NCBI GenBank assembly: GCA_046304235.1
Contig: JBKCEW010000166.1
Coordinates: 1-6,327, forward strand
From: CANHVK01 sp046304235
GTDB lineage: Bacteria; Bacteroidota; Bacteroidia; Flavobacteriales_D; Crocinitomicaceae
DNA: 6,327 bases
Reading direction: 5' to 3'
In this document: in pieces, positions 1 through 6,327 of the stretch
How positions within the stretch are numbered: the stretch's first letter is position 1
How the letters are laid out: the number at the start of each line of letters is the position of its first letter
Position numbers and translations under genes: made by a program
The notes under the pieces: generated by a model
Database searches by the model: none
What the model saw: the letters and a program-made list of their open reading frames with translations, nothing else
What the model was told of the DNA's origin: nothing

Positions 1-2
1 TT

Positions 3-44
3 GACTCTTCAAAAGTTATTAACTTAAATACAACAATTGTTTAA
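3..44 (+). other. Possible upstream part of the LysM gene, cut off by a TAA stop
   Basis: The frame of the downstream LysM protein is open from the window edge (GAC at 3-5) and reads DSSKVINLNTTIV before a TAA at 42-44. After the stop the same frame continues without interruption into the LysM protein. Both sides have the same Asn/Lys/Ile/Thr-rich composition. Either this is the end of a separate upstream gene, or it is the earlier part of the same gene broken by a nonsense change or a sequencing error in the A-rich run at 43-49. A single-base indel would not explain it, because the frame is the same on both sides; a substitution in the stop codon would. Confidence 0.3.
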
Positions 45-68
45 AAAAATATTAGAATTGAAAAAGAA

Positions 69-605
69 TTGATTAAATCTGACTCTTTACAAAAAAACAA
101 TACCATTGACAAACCAAAAACGACCTCTGATATCTTAAGAACAGATAATAATATAGAACAGAAAAACAGTGAAATTATAAAGACTAATCAAAATAAATTA
201 ATTCCTACTAATCCTATCAAAAATTCAACAAATCAAAATATTAAAATCGAACAATTTGAAGATTTTAACGACTCTTCACTCATTATTGTAGAAAAAAATT
301 CAAAAGTACAACCTAAGTCAAAAGCACCAGTTAAGCAAAATTATGAATTGGCAAGAGAACGTCAACATCAAATTTTAGATCATGACACTTTAGCTATAAG
401 CATAATAAAAGATACCATTGTAACTATCAAAAAACCTATCAAAAAAGCTACCAAACCAAAAAATAAAGTTTACAAAGTACGGAATGGAGATAATTTATCA
501 TTTATCGCTGAAAAACATAATGTTTCAGTTAGCGATATTAAAACATGGAACAGATTGAAAACTGACAATCTATCTATTGGTCAAATAATTATCATCAAGA
601 AATAG
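69..605 (+). CDS. LysM domain protein, C-terminal part of a probable cell-wall protein (start uncertain)
   Basis: The 178-residue reading has two parts. Residues 1 to about 130 are a low-complexity linker rich in Asn, Lys, Ile and Thr, with no cysteine and no membrane segment. Residues about 133-177 form one LysM domain, visible as VYKVRNGDNLSFIAEKH, then NVSVSDIKTWN and the closing GQIIIIKK. LysM domains bind N-acetylglucosamine-containing glycans, normally peptidoglycan. A linker followed by a terminal LysM resembles the tail of Bacteroidota lytic transglycosylases (MltD-like) or glucosaminidases, but no catalytic domain lies in the window, so the enzyme class is a guess. The start at 69 is a TTG with no convincing ribosome site, the protein has no signal peptide, and the frame stays open back to 45, just after an in-frame TAA. 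I therefore read this as a 5'-incomplete or interrupted gene. It converges on ispF with a 2-bp gap. Confidence 0.7.
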   Translation: MIKSDSLQKNNTIDKPKTTSDILRTDNNIEQKNSEIIKTNQNKLIPTNPIKNSTNQNIKIEQFEDFNDSSLIIVEKNSKVQPKSKAPVKQNYELARERQHQILDHDTLAISIIKDTIVTIKKPIKKATKPKNKVYKVRNGDNLSFIAEKHNVSVSDIKTWNRLKTDNLSIGQIIIIKK

Positions 606-616
606 TACTATTTCTT
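597..616. repeat. Perfect 20-bp palindrome over two convergent stop codons
   Basis: The half-site AAGAAATAGT at 597-606 is followed directly by its exact reverse complement at 607-616. The centre is the 2-bp gap between the LysM gene and ispF. Both genes end with the same three codons, AAG AAA TAG (Lys-Lys-stop), which accounts for most of the symmetry. There is no loop and the arms are AT-rich, so a stable hairpin terminator is unlikely, although no other terminator candidate exists between these two genes. Confidence 0.5.
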
Positions 617-1087
617 ATTCAATAGAGCTACAGCGTAAGACTTAATTGCCCTAGATTCACCAAAAGAATCAACACGCTCATGAGTAGTTGCTTTAATTGA
701 AACACAATCAATTTCAAGCTCTAAAATTTCAGAAATTATAGATTGCATTTTTTCCACGTGTGGATTAACTTTAGGTTTTTCAAGAATTACTGTACAATCT
801 ATATTTATCAAGGTAAAACCCTTACCTTTAACCAATTCGTAAGAATCTTTTAATAAAATACGACTATCTATTCCCTTATACTTCGGATCTTTATCTGAAA
901 AATGATACCCAATATCCCTTAAATTTGCTGCACCTAAAATTGCATCACAAATGGCATGTAACAACACATCAGCATCTGAATGTCCAACCGCACCAAATTC
1001 AGAAGGAATGTTAACTCCTCCGATAATTAAAGGTAAACCTTCTGCTAAACGATGTACATCAACTCCAAATCCTACACGTATATTCAT
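608..1087 (-). CDS. ispF: 2-C-methyl-D-erythritol 2,4-cyclodiphosphate synthase
   Basis: IspF cyclises CDP-methylerythritol 2-phosphate to methylerythritol cyclodiphosphate, releasing CMP, in the cytoplasmic MEP route to isoprenoids. The family is a homotrimer with a metal site at each subunit interface. The 159-residue length is typical. The metal ligands are present: D10 and H12 in GFGVDVHRL, and H44 in VLLHAICDAILGA. HSDAD (36-40), NLRDIGYHF (55-63), IDSR (73-76) and KATTHE (132-137) are also family landmarks. The loop after KATT is unusual: the usual TEKLGFxGRxEG reads HERVDSFGESRA, so Glu144 stands where E. coli has Arg142. The frame is open to a GTG at 1090, but I prefer the ATG at 1087, which starts directly with the conserved MNIRVGFGVDVH and follows the porV stop by 3 bp. 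This spacing suggests translational coupling and makes ispF the last gene of the porU-porV-ispF operon. Confidence 0.95.
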   Translation of the reverse strand: MNIRVGFGVDVHRLAEGLPLIIGGVNIPSEFGAVGHSDADVLLHAICDAILGAANLRDIGYHFSDKDPKYKGIDSRILLKDSYELVKGKGFTLINIDCTVILEKPKVNPHVEKMQSIISEILELEIDCVSIKATTHERVDSFGESRAIKSYAVALLNKK

Positions 1088-1090
1088 CAC

Positions 1091-2320
1091 TTATTTATTA
1101 TTTCCTAGGTTTAGTCTAACAGAATACCTTATTGTATTAGCCAATGGATTGTTTCTTTGTACCGTTGCTATATAAGATAAATCTATTTGTAACATTTGAT
1201 ATTTTAAACCTACTCCAAAAGTAAAAAACTGTCTATTTCCCTTTGTTGCACTTTCATGAAAATACCCTCCTCTAACGGCAAATGTTTTATTATAATCATA
1301 TTCAATACCAGTACCAATATTGATTTCTCTCATTTCTTCTTTAAATACAGACCCTTTTACAATTTGAGCTGTTTTATCATCATTAAAAAGAGTATCAGTA
1401 CCCTCCATGGCGATTTGACCCGGCGCATCATAAAAGGATTGTAACATTCCAGCTACTACTCCAAGATTATTATCTTTTCCTGCTATTAACTTTGAACGAT
1501 CTAAATTGTATATCGGTGGAGTTGGCACAAGCAACTTTTGTAAATCCACACTCACTGTTACTGCATTATACTTATCGATAAATGAAGTAAATGCATTTCC
1601 TATTTTTAAATTAATCGGAACAAAATCACCCTGACCATTCGGAGAATAGGAAACTTTGTTAGCTATGTTATTAATTGTTAAACCAAAATTATATGCTGCT
1701 GATTTCCCACCAACATTTAAATCTTCGTTGTGATATAACATAGATATATCAGCCCCACCTGCAATCCCTGCTTTTGTTTGAGCACCTGCAACTATTTGAC
1801 CTCCTGTTAAATTAGAATATACAAACTTACCATTCAATCCAATACTAAATTTATCTGTTAACTTGAAAGCATAACCACCTAACAATTCAAATTCTGATGG
1901 CTTATCTTCTTTTATTTTTTGACCTGAAATATCCGTAAATGTAATTGAACCCAAATTAAAAAATCTTAACCCAGCAGTAAAAGCTTGTCTATCGCCTATT
2001 TTTTTATAACCTGACAAATATGACAAATTCATGTCTGTTAAATTCAACTGTCTTAACCATGGAATGAATGCAATTCCTACTTCATTGTTTTTTTCTGAAA
2101 AAACAATACCTGCAGTATTCCAAAAAGAAGAAAAACATGTTGGAGACAACGCCGTGCCTGCATCTCCCATACCCCCTGAACGTGTATCCGGATTGATACT
2201 CAAAAATGGCATGGTAGTTGTAATGGCATTCATCTGCAAAGCTTTATTCACCTCTTGATTTGTTTGCGCTTTAATAAAAAAGGGAATCACAATTAATAAT
2301 CCTTTTATGATATTTTTCAT
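1091..2320 (-). CDS. porV: Type IX secretion outer-membrane shuttle protein PorV (LptO)
   Basis: PorV is a FadL-like outer-membrane beta-barrel. It takes T9SS cargo by its C-terminal domain from the SprA/Sov translocon and brings it to the PorU sortase complex. The 409 residues match the family's usual size of about 400. An N-terminal signal peptide is clear: MKNIIKG, a hydrophobic stretch to FFI, and likely cleavage after KA at residue 18. The family-typical segment INPDTRSGGMGDAG (42-55) is followed by FWNTAGIVF, a variant of the common WNPA motif, and IAFIPWLRQLNLTDMNLSY. The rest is a series of alternating amphipathic strands with glycines, ending in the strand-like YSVRLNLGN. The start is a well-placed ATG before the signal peptide. 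The gene lies 60 bp after porU and 3 bp before the preferred ispF start, and this porU-porV adjacency is well known in flavobacteria. Confidence 0.93.
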   Translation of the reverse strand: MKNIIKGLLIVIPFFIKAQTNQEVNKALQMNAITTTMPFLSINPDTRSGGMGDAGTALSPTCFSSFWNTAGIVFSEKNNEVGIAFIPWLRQLNLTDMNLSYLSGYKKIGDRQAFTAGLRFFNLGSITFTDISGQKIKEDKPSEFELLGGYAFKLTDKFSIGLNGKFVYSNLTGGQIVAGAQTKAGIAGGADISMLYHNEDLNVGGKSAAYNFGLTINNIANKVSYSPNGQGDFVPINLKIGNAFTSFIDKYNAVTVSVDLQKLLVPTPPIYNLDRSKLIAGKDNNLGVVAGMLQSFYDAPGQIAMEGTDTLFNDDKTAQIVKGSVFKEEMREINIGTGIEYDYNKTFAVRGGYFHESATKGNRQFFTFGVGLKYQMLQIDLSYIATVQRNNPLANTIRYSVRLNLGNNK

Positions 2321-2340
2321 CTGGTTCTTTTTAGATTCGG

Positions 2341-2348
2341 CAAATATA
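2341..2348 (-). promoter_or_regulatory. Possible Bacteroidota -7 box upstream of porV
   Basis: On the minus strand the sequence TATATTTG fits the Bacteroidota housekeeping -7 consensus TAnnTTTG exactly. It lies in the 60-bp porU-porV gap, 20 bp before the porV ATG, a spacing compatible with a short leader. I find no TTG -33 element 17-23 bp further upstream, and such a box can occur by chance in AT-rich DNA. It could be an internal promoter giving porV and ispF extra expression, or nothing. No terminator-like hairpin is visible in this gap. Confidence 0.3.
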
Positions 2349-2380
2349 AACGTATATAAATTAGTTTTATTATGTATAAA

Positions 2381-5300
2381 TTAAAAAATAACTAATTTTT
2401 CCATTTTAGTAGTGCTTGTTCTATTATCCGATAGTGTGATTCGATAGATATAAACCCCTTTAGCTAACTGATCACCGAATTCATCTAAACCATCCCACTC
2501 AAAAACTTGTTCTACATTTGATCTACATCGCATATTTTCTTTAGAAAAAGACTTAACCAATTTTCCTGAAATGGTCAAAATATCTAATTTGAAACTTACA
2601 TCGTAATCAACTACGTTCTGCTCAATATAAAAAGATGTTTTCGTTGTAAAAGGATTCGGATAATTAAAAACCCTATTGAGCGAAATACCATCAGTTTGAT
2701 TGACATTAAAATTTAATTCTTTTTCTGATGAATTATTATGAACATCCCAAGCTTTCAATCTCAATGTATGTTTACCCGTAGAAAGTTCGGGTAATCTATA
2801 CTGTATTTTACCACTTTTAAAAGTATTTTTATCTGCTACATAATAAGCGTTCAAATCAATTGCATCTGTTGTTTGATCATCTATCACTAAACTAATCTGA
2901 TGACCAATTCCAGAACTTGAAATGTTTATTCCAGAATCATCTTTTAAATTTGCATATAAAACAATATTATTTGGAAAAACACCATTTTCAATCTGTTTCA
3001 ATGAATCAAAACTCAAAGTTATATCAGGACCTATTGAATCTTTTATAAAATTGTTCGAAATACCTCCAATCAAAAAAGAATCTAAATATCCAATACCCTG
3101 GTTATCACCCACAAAAGAAACAACTGAAATCTTTCCTTTACCGATACTATAATCTATATCCTTAGGAAGTATAAAATCAACGCTAAAATCTCCTTGTATT
3201 ACAGATACTAACCCTTTGAATAAAATAGAATTTTGATTTTCAAAATTTATTATAGGAGAACTTTCATTTTGCCCAAGAGTAGCCGAAACATTTTTTTTAT
3301 CATATAGCGTTAAGAATAAATTACCATTTGATAACACTTTTGAACCATCTCGATTTGAAACATGACCTTTAATATTGACCTTTGATAAAGCTTTCAATGT
3401 ATCATGAAATTGATTTACTCTTGTATCATTAATACTGTCAATAATAATATTCTCTACTGGGTAGCTAATTTTGAGTGCAGGATCACCTATTAGTGTAAAA
3501 CTTCTTCTGTTCGAACTAGTACCAGATTGATTTTTGGTTCTTCTAAATATTTCACCAAAAGTTAAAGAAGAATTTGATAGCGAATCATATTGTAATACAT
3601 TTTTAAAAAAAGCACTACCTGAAATGGTATTAACACCAAAAAAAACAGGCCTTGTTGTGGTCATTAAAGCAATAGCTCCCCCAGACGGATTTAAATACAA
3701 AACTTCACCAGCACTTACCCTAGTTGGGTCATCATATTTCGTGAATTCACACGTTGAAGACATGAATAGAGGCATGTTTTTCAAGTTTTTATAATTAGAA
3801 ACTTGATCAATGGAAATAATTCGCTCTTCTGCAGCTCCAGAAGGGCCTCCATGTCCAACATAACTAATCACTAACGCTCCATTGTAAAATTGATTATCAA
3901 TCTGAGTATTCAAAGATGGAAACCGTTCTCCACCTGCAGTAGTAACCTGCTGAAAAGCATCCGAATACAACTTAACAACATTAATCTCAGGATGTTTATC
4001 ATTCAAATATCTTGATTGTGGTTCTGTATCATTATTAATAAAATAACCACCCTCTTCATCATCGGCTATCAAAACAATTTTTGTTCTCCAATCTGTTTGA
4101 CTTTGATTTTTATTAATATACTCTTTTATTTTTTTTAACATTTCATCAGCTTGTTGTTGACTTGAAATCAACATCCTACCCACACCAATATCTAATAAAT
4201 CTACCCCTTTCATCGACTCATCATCATCCATCATCCCGAAATAATCATCCGAAACCATAGCACTTAAAAAATCTTCTGACTCTTCAAATTGATAAGTTGG
4301 TATAAAATTATTATTCCCCTTAACTCTATTTTTATAATCAAACGTACCATCCCCAAATAACAATAAATATTTTAATCTATCTTTATAATTATTTTTTTGT
4401 TTCATATATACACTTCTTGCAAATTGTTTTATTGCGGTTGGATCCATTTCCCCAGAAGAAAATTCATTATAAATCTCTTCATCAGTTACAACTACCGTTC
4501 GCAAACCTTCTTCTTGATGAATAAGCATTAATTCGTTCGCTTGATTAATAAATTCCTGAGGAGTAACAATTATCATGTCAACAAAATCGACGCTATGTAA
4601 GTTTTGTTTTTTAACAGGAGATAAATTAGATTCTATAGAAGATACAGTTTGAAAATTATATATTTTATAAAACTTTGGTATATCCGCATTATCCTTAAAT
4701 GATGTTATATTATTTGAATAAATTGGGTTTATAGCAATTAATTCAGCAGGATTGGTGACATCTATAAATGTACCATTTATCAAATTAGGGAAATTATATT
4801 GAACAACACCTTTTCCTATGATCTTTGCATTAGTCATCACATTGTTTTCATTGTAAGAACTTAGTTTCTGAAAAGCATTTATTTCAACTTTGTCAATGAA
4901 AAATTTCGTGTCAGGACTATTTCTAACCAACTCTATTTTTACACTATTAAAACCAGAATTAGCATCGATTTTAATTGAATTTTCGATACGTATATATTCA
5001 GATGATACGCTAGGTAAATTTATTTTTTTTATAAATAAATCATCTAAATAAATATTTAAATAGCTACCATAAATGCGGGCATTTGTTGCCCCAGATAGTT
5101 GAATGGTTAATTCTTCTAGGTTTGTTTGAAAATGATCAAATTTTATATCTACGGATTTTTGAAAATCCAATAGTTCTCCATACCAACGTTTACCTGCATA
5201 AACCAAAGAAGTATCTTCCAACTCATGTATTTCGTGATGTTGAAAACTTTCTGTAATTATATCTGAATTTAATGTACTATTATCTTTAAAATCAAGCAAC

Positions 5301-5914
5301 TTAGGCTTTACATTAGTTGAAACTCTTAGAAAGTAGGAAGAAAAATCAGAATAAATATTTAAATCACGAACCAAAAGACTATCTGAATAAAAGTAAACTT
5401 TATGTGGACTAGCTGCATAAAACACAATTGCATCGTCTTCATTAAAAACTCCATCATCTATTCCTTGATAGAAAACACTATTTTGAATTAAATCTAAATC
5501 ATTATATTCAGAATTTAATTCAGGTAATCTACCTGATCCATTACCATAAACATGAAATGCACTGAACCCCAGATTTTTAACATCAAAACCTAAACGATTT
5601 AATTGAGAATATGTAAGCTTGAAAAATCCACTACGATCAACCCTGAATTTAAACCACTTACTATTTTCATCTGCTAGAACAGAATTTAAATGCCCCCCTC
5701 TTTTCCTATTGATAGACTGATTTTTATCCTTAAAGTCAAATTCCACAGAAATCACTTTAAATAGTTTATCTGAAACAAATACAAAAGCGGAAAAATCTAC
5801 GTATAAAAAAAGATCATTTTGATCATATGAATTATGAAAATTAAACTTAAAAGTAGAATCTACTCTAATATTATTTTCTTTAAGCAACTTTGTTAGAAAA
5901 AGTGTTATTGTCAT
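2381..5914 (-). CDS. porU: Type IX secretion sortase PorU, C25 gingipain-like peptidase, 5' end probably truncated
   Basis: PorU sits on the cell surface bound to PorV. It cleaves the C-terminal domain from T9SS cargo and joins the new C-terminus to anionic lipopolysaccharide or a similar anchor. In this 1,177-residue reading, residues about 35-165 match the PorU N-terminal region (KWFKFRVDRSGFFKLTYSQL, HVYGNGSGRLPELN). Residues about 440-815 are the C25 peptidase domain, including LLLFGDGTFDYKN, VSDDYFGMMDDD and DIGVGRM. The catalytic pair is visible as H688 in SYVGHGG and C722 in SSTCEFTKYDDP. Beta-sandwich regions follow, then a terminal domain starting at NYPNPFTTKTSF (1084-1095) and ending in WDGLDEFG...KGVYIYRI, the type A sorting-domain fold. 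There is no signal peptide, although PorU must cross the inner membrane. The frame is open upstream of the ATG only to 5938, with TAA at 5939-5941, and reads YCIFVFET. I infer that tens of native N-terminal residues are missing because the contig switches to other DNA here. The usual upstream neighbour, gldJ, is absent. Confidence 0.93.
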   Translation of the reverse strand: MTITLFLTKLLKENNIRVDSTFKFNFHNSYDQNDLFLYVDFSAFVFVSDKLFKVISVEFDFKDKNQSINRKRGGHLNSVLADENSKWFKFRVDRSGFFKLTYSQLNRLGFDVKNLGFSAFHVYGNGSGRLPELNSEYNDLDLIQNSVFYQGIDDGVFNEDDAIVFYAASPHKVYFYSDSLLVRDLNIYSDFSSYFLRVSTNVKPKLLDFKDNSTLNSDIITESFQHHEIHELEDTSLVYAGKRWYGELLDFQKSVDIKFDHFQTNLEELTIQLSGATNARIYGSYLNIYLDDLFIKKINLPSVSSEYIRIENSIKIDANSGFNSVKIELVRNSPDTKFFIDKVEINAFQKLSSYNENNVMTNAKIIGKGVVQYNFPNLINGTFIDVTNPAELIAINPIYSNNITSFKDNADIPKFYKIYNFQTVSSIESNLSPVKKQNLHSVDFVDMIIVTPQEFINQANELMLIHQEEGLRTVVVTDEEIYNEFSSGEMDPTAIKQFARSVYMKQKNNYKDRLKYLLLFGDGTFDYKNRVKGNNNFIPTYQFEESEDFLSAMVSDDYFGMMDDDESMKGVDLLDIGVGRMLISSQQQADEMLKKIKEYINKNQSQTDWRTKIVLIADDEEGGYFINNDTEPQSRYLNDKHPEINVVKLYSDAFQQVTTAGGERFPSLNTQIDNQFYNGALVISYVGHGGPSGAAEERIISIDQVSNYKNLKNMPLFMSSTCEFTKYDDPTRVSAGEVLYLNPSGGAIALMTTTRPVFFGVNTISGSAFFKNVLQYDSLSNSSLTFGEIFRRTKNQSGTSSNRRSFTLIGDPALKISYPVENIIIDSINDTRVNQFHDTLKALSKVNIKGHVSNRDGSKVLSNGNLFLTLYDKKNVSATLGQNESSPIINFENQNSILFKGLVSVIQGDFSVDFILPKDIDYSIGKGKISVVSFVGDNQGIGYLDSFLIGGISNNFIKDSIGPDITLSFDSLKQIENGVFPNNIVLYANLKDDSGINISSSGIGHQISLVIDDQTTDAIDLNAYYVADKNTFKSGKIQYRLPELSTGKHTLRLKAWDVHNNSSEKELNFNVNQTDGISLNRVFNYPNPFTTKTSFYIEQNVVDYDVSFKLDILTISGKLVKSFSKENMRCRSNVEQVFEWDGLDEFGDQLAKGVYIYRITLSDNRTSTTKMEKLVIF

Positions 5915-6050
5915 AGTTTCAAAGACAAAAATGCAATATTACAATGATTATATCTCTGCACAAAGTGGATAATAGATTCAAACTTTTTCACTTAAATTAC
6001 AAACCGTTATAAGTCCAGTACAAAATATGAATCCACCGTGTGTGTTACAG
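5915..6050. other. Bacterial/animal junction zone
   Basis: This 136-bp stretch separates the flavobacterial porU from an animal exon and has no credible gene of its own. The PorU frame continues through 5938 and then meets a stop. The other two minus-strand frames give neither a signal peptide nor PorU-like sequence. The right-hand end (about 6039-6050) already behaves as a eukaryotic 3' splice site. The middle is AT-rich and would suit either a bacterial spacer or an invertebrate intron. I place the switch most probably around 5915-5945, but anywhere up to about 6040 is possible from sequence alone. Confidence 0.6.
6039..6050 (+). other. Eukaryotic 3' splice site (acceptor)
   Basis: The sequence TGTGTGTTACAG, directly before ATGAAG, has a pyrimidine-rich tract and a CAG end, as expected at the end of a spliceosomal intron. 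Similarity to the HUWE1 protein as I remember it begins with the next codon and does not continue to the left, which supports the boundary. Confidence 0.6.
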
Positions 6051-6227
6051 ATGAAGTTTGTGGAGGCTATTCTTAGTAACAACTCTACTGATGACCACTG
6101 CCGTGAGTTTGTGGTCCAGAATGGTCTGCCAGAGTTGATGGACATCCTGGGTCTGCCCAACCTACCCATTGAGTTCCCAGCCTCCCCTGCCTGTCAGGCT
6201 GTAGCCAGCGTGTGTAAGGCAATACTG
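6051..6227 (+). CDS. HUWE1: Single internal exon of an animal HUWE1-like HECT E3 ubiquitin ligase
   Basis: The exon encodes exactly 59 codons (phase 0 at both ends), from MKFVEAILSNNSTDDHC to VASVCKAIL. It closely matches my memory of vertebrate HUWE1, where MKFVESILSNNTTDDHC is followed by the segment LGLPNLPIDFP and then CQAVAGVCKSIL. HUWE1 is a giant ubiquitin ligase of more than 4,000 residues. This piece belongs to its N-terminal DUF908/DUF913 helical-repeat region, far from the catalytic HECT domain. Differences such as SPACQAVAS and NGLPELMDI suggest a non-vertebrate animal, but I cannot name the group. The exon is roughly half G+C, clearly richer than the bacterial part. An open frame runs from an ATG at 6027 to a TGA ending at 6242, but its ends are intron sequence, so it is not a free-standing gene. 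No other part of HUWE1 is in the window. Confidence 0.82.
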
Positions 6228-6327
6228 GTAAGGGCAACTTGATTGTGCTATGCGGTAGATGTTTGCTGAAGACATTGTCATTTGTCATTATTACCTCTTT
6301 GCATAGGATTAATGAGCAGATTTGTTT
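6228..6327 (+). other. 5' splice site and start of the following animal intron
   Basis: The exon is followed by GTAAGG after CTG, a strong match to the eukaryotic donor consensus (G|GTAAG). The frame reaches a stop soon after (TGA at 6240-6242). Conserved HUWE1 sequence after CKAIL (TLSHEP in vertebrates) is absent here and would come from the next exon. The remaining bases to the window edge show no coding signal, and the intron is cut by the edge. Confidence 0.65.

Noticed and set aside
951..3794. Plus-strand open frames opposite ispF, porV and porU (for example at 951-1175, 2031-2258 and 3534-3794)
   Set aside because: They are antisense shadows of strongly supported genes, with no recognisable domains.
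5915..5935. TGTCTTTG on the minus strand as a -7 promoter box for porU
   Set aside because: It mismatches TAnnTTTG, would leave about 5 bases before the ATG, and probably lies within the true porU coding sequence.
5900..6050. A genuine bacterial-to-animal gene transfer at the junction
   Set aside because: Not excluded, but the bacterial side is a tight housekeeping and secretion operon without clear decay and with its end cut inside porU, which fits a chimeric assembly better.
6027..6242. A 71-residue plus-strand open frame as a small stand-alone gene
   Set aside because: Only 6051-6227 resembles a known protein (HUWE1). The first eight codons are splice-acceptor intron and the last few are the donor and intron, so it is an exon seen through a chance open frame.
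5978..6288. Minus-strand open frames of 63 and 67 codons
   Set aside because: They lie opposite the HUWE1-like exon, have no recognisable motifs, and are expected by chance in this more G+C-rich piece.
1..6327. CRISPR array, tRNA/rRNA genes, insertion sequence or phage genes
   Set aside because: I read the window for repeated spacers, tRNA-like motifs, transposase motifs and terminal inverted repeats and saw none.

Overview
The window looks like a contig joined from two unrelated genomes. Positions 1 to about 5,940 are AT-rich bacterial DNA from a member of the Bacteroidota, most likely Flavobacteriales. The evidence is the adjacent porU and porV genes of the type IX secretion system (T9SS, found only in this phylum and close relatives), a TAnnTTTG promoter-like box, and the codon use. 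Positions 6,051-6,227 encode a 59-residue segment that I recognise from memory as the N-terminal region of the animal HECT E3 ubiquitin ligase HUWE1. It is bounded by a textbook 3' splice site and 5' splice site, so it is one eukaryotic exon with intron on both sides.

Layout: (1) 1-605, plus strand: the C-terminal part of a cell-wall protein ending in a LysM domain. Its 5' end is doubtful because a TAA stop interrupts an otherwise continuous frame that runs back to the window edge. (2) 608-5914, minus strand, transcribed right to left: porU (T9SS C25-type sortase), porV (outer-membrane shuttle for T9SS cargo) and ispF (MEP-pathway cyclodiphosphate synthase), closely packed and probably one operon. 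The LysM gene and ispF converge with a 2-bp gap, and a perfect 20-bp palindrome covers both stop codons. (3) 5915-6050: a stretch without a gene that must contain the bacterial/animal junction. (4) 6051-6327: the animal exon and the start of the following intron.

PorU and PorV act together at the outer membrane. PorV collects secreted proteins carrying a C-terminal domain from the translocon and delivers them to PorU, which removes that domain and attaches the protein to a surface anchor. IspF acts in the cytoplasm on isoprenoid precursors. The LysM protein is probably envelope-associated.

PorU as it stands has no signal peptide and is short at its N-terminus, which suggests the junction cut the gene's 5' end. 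The simplest explanation for the whole window is a mis-assembly or chimeric molecule from an animal sample carrying a flavobacterial associate. A real bacterial insertion into an animal gene is possible but less likely. I see no previously undescribed system here. The main points of interest are the junction, the two doubtful 5' ends and an altered substrate loop in IspF.
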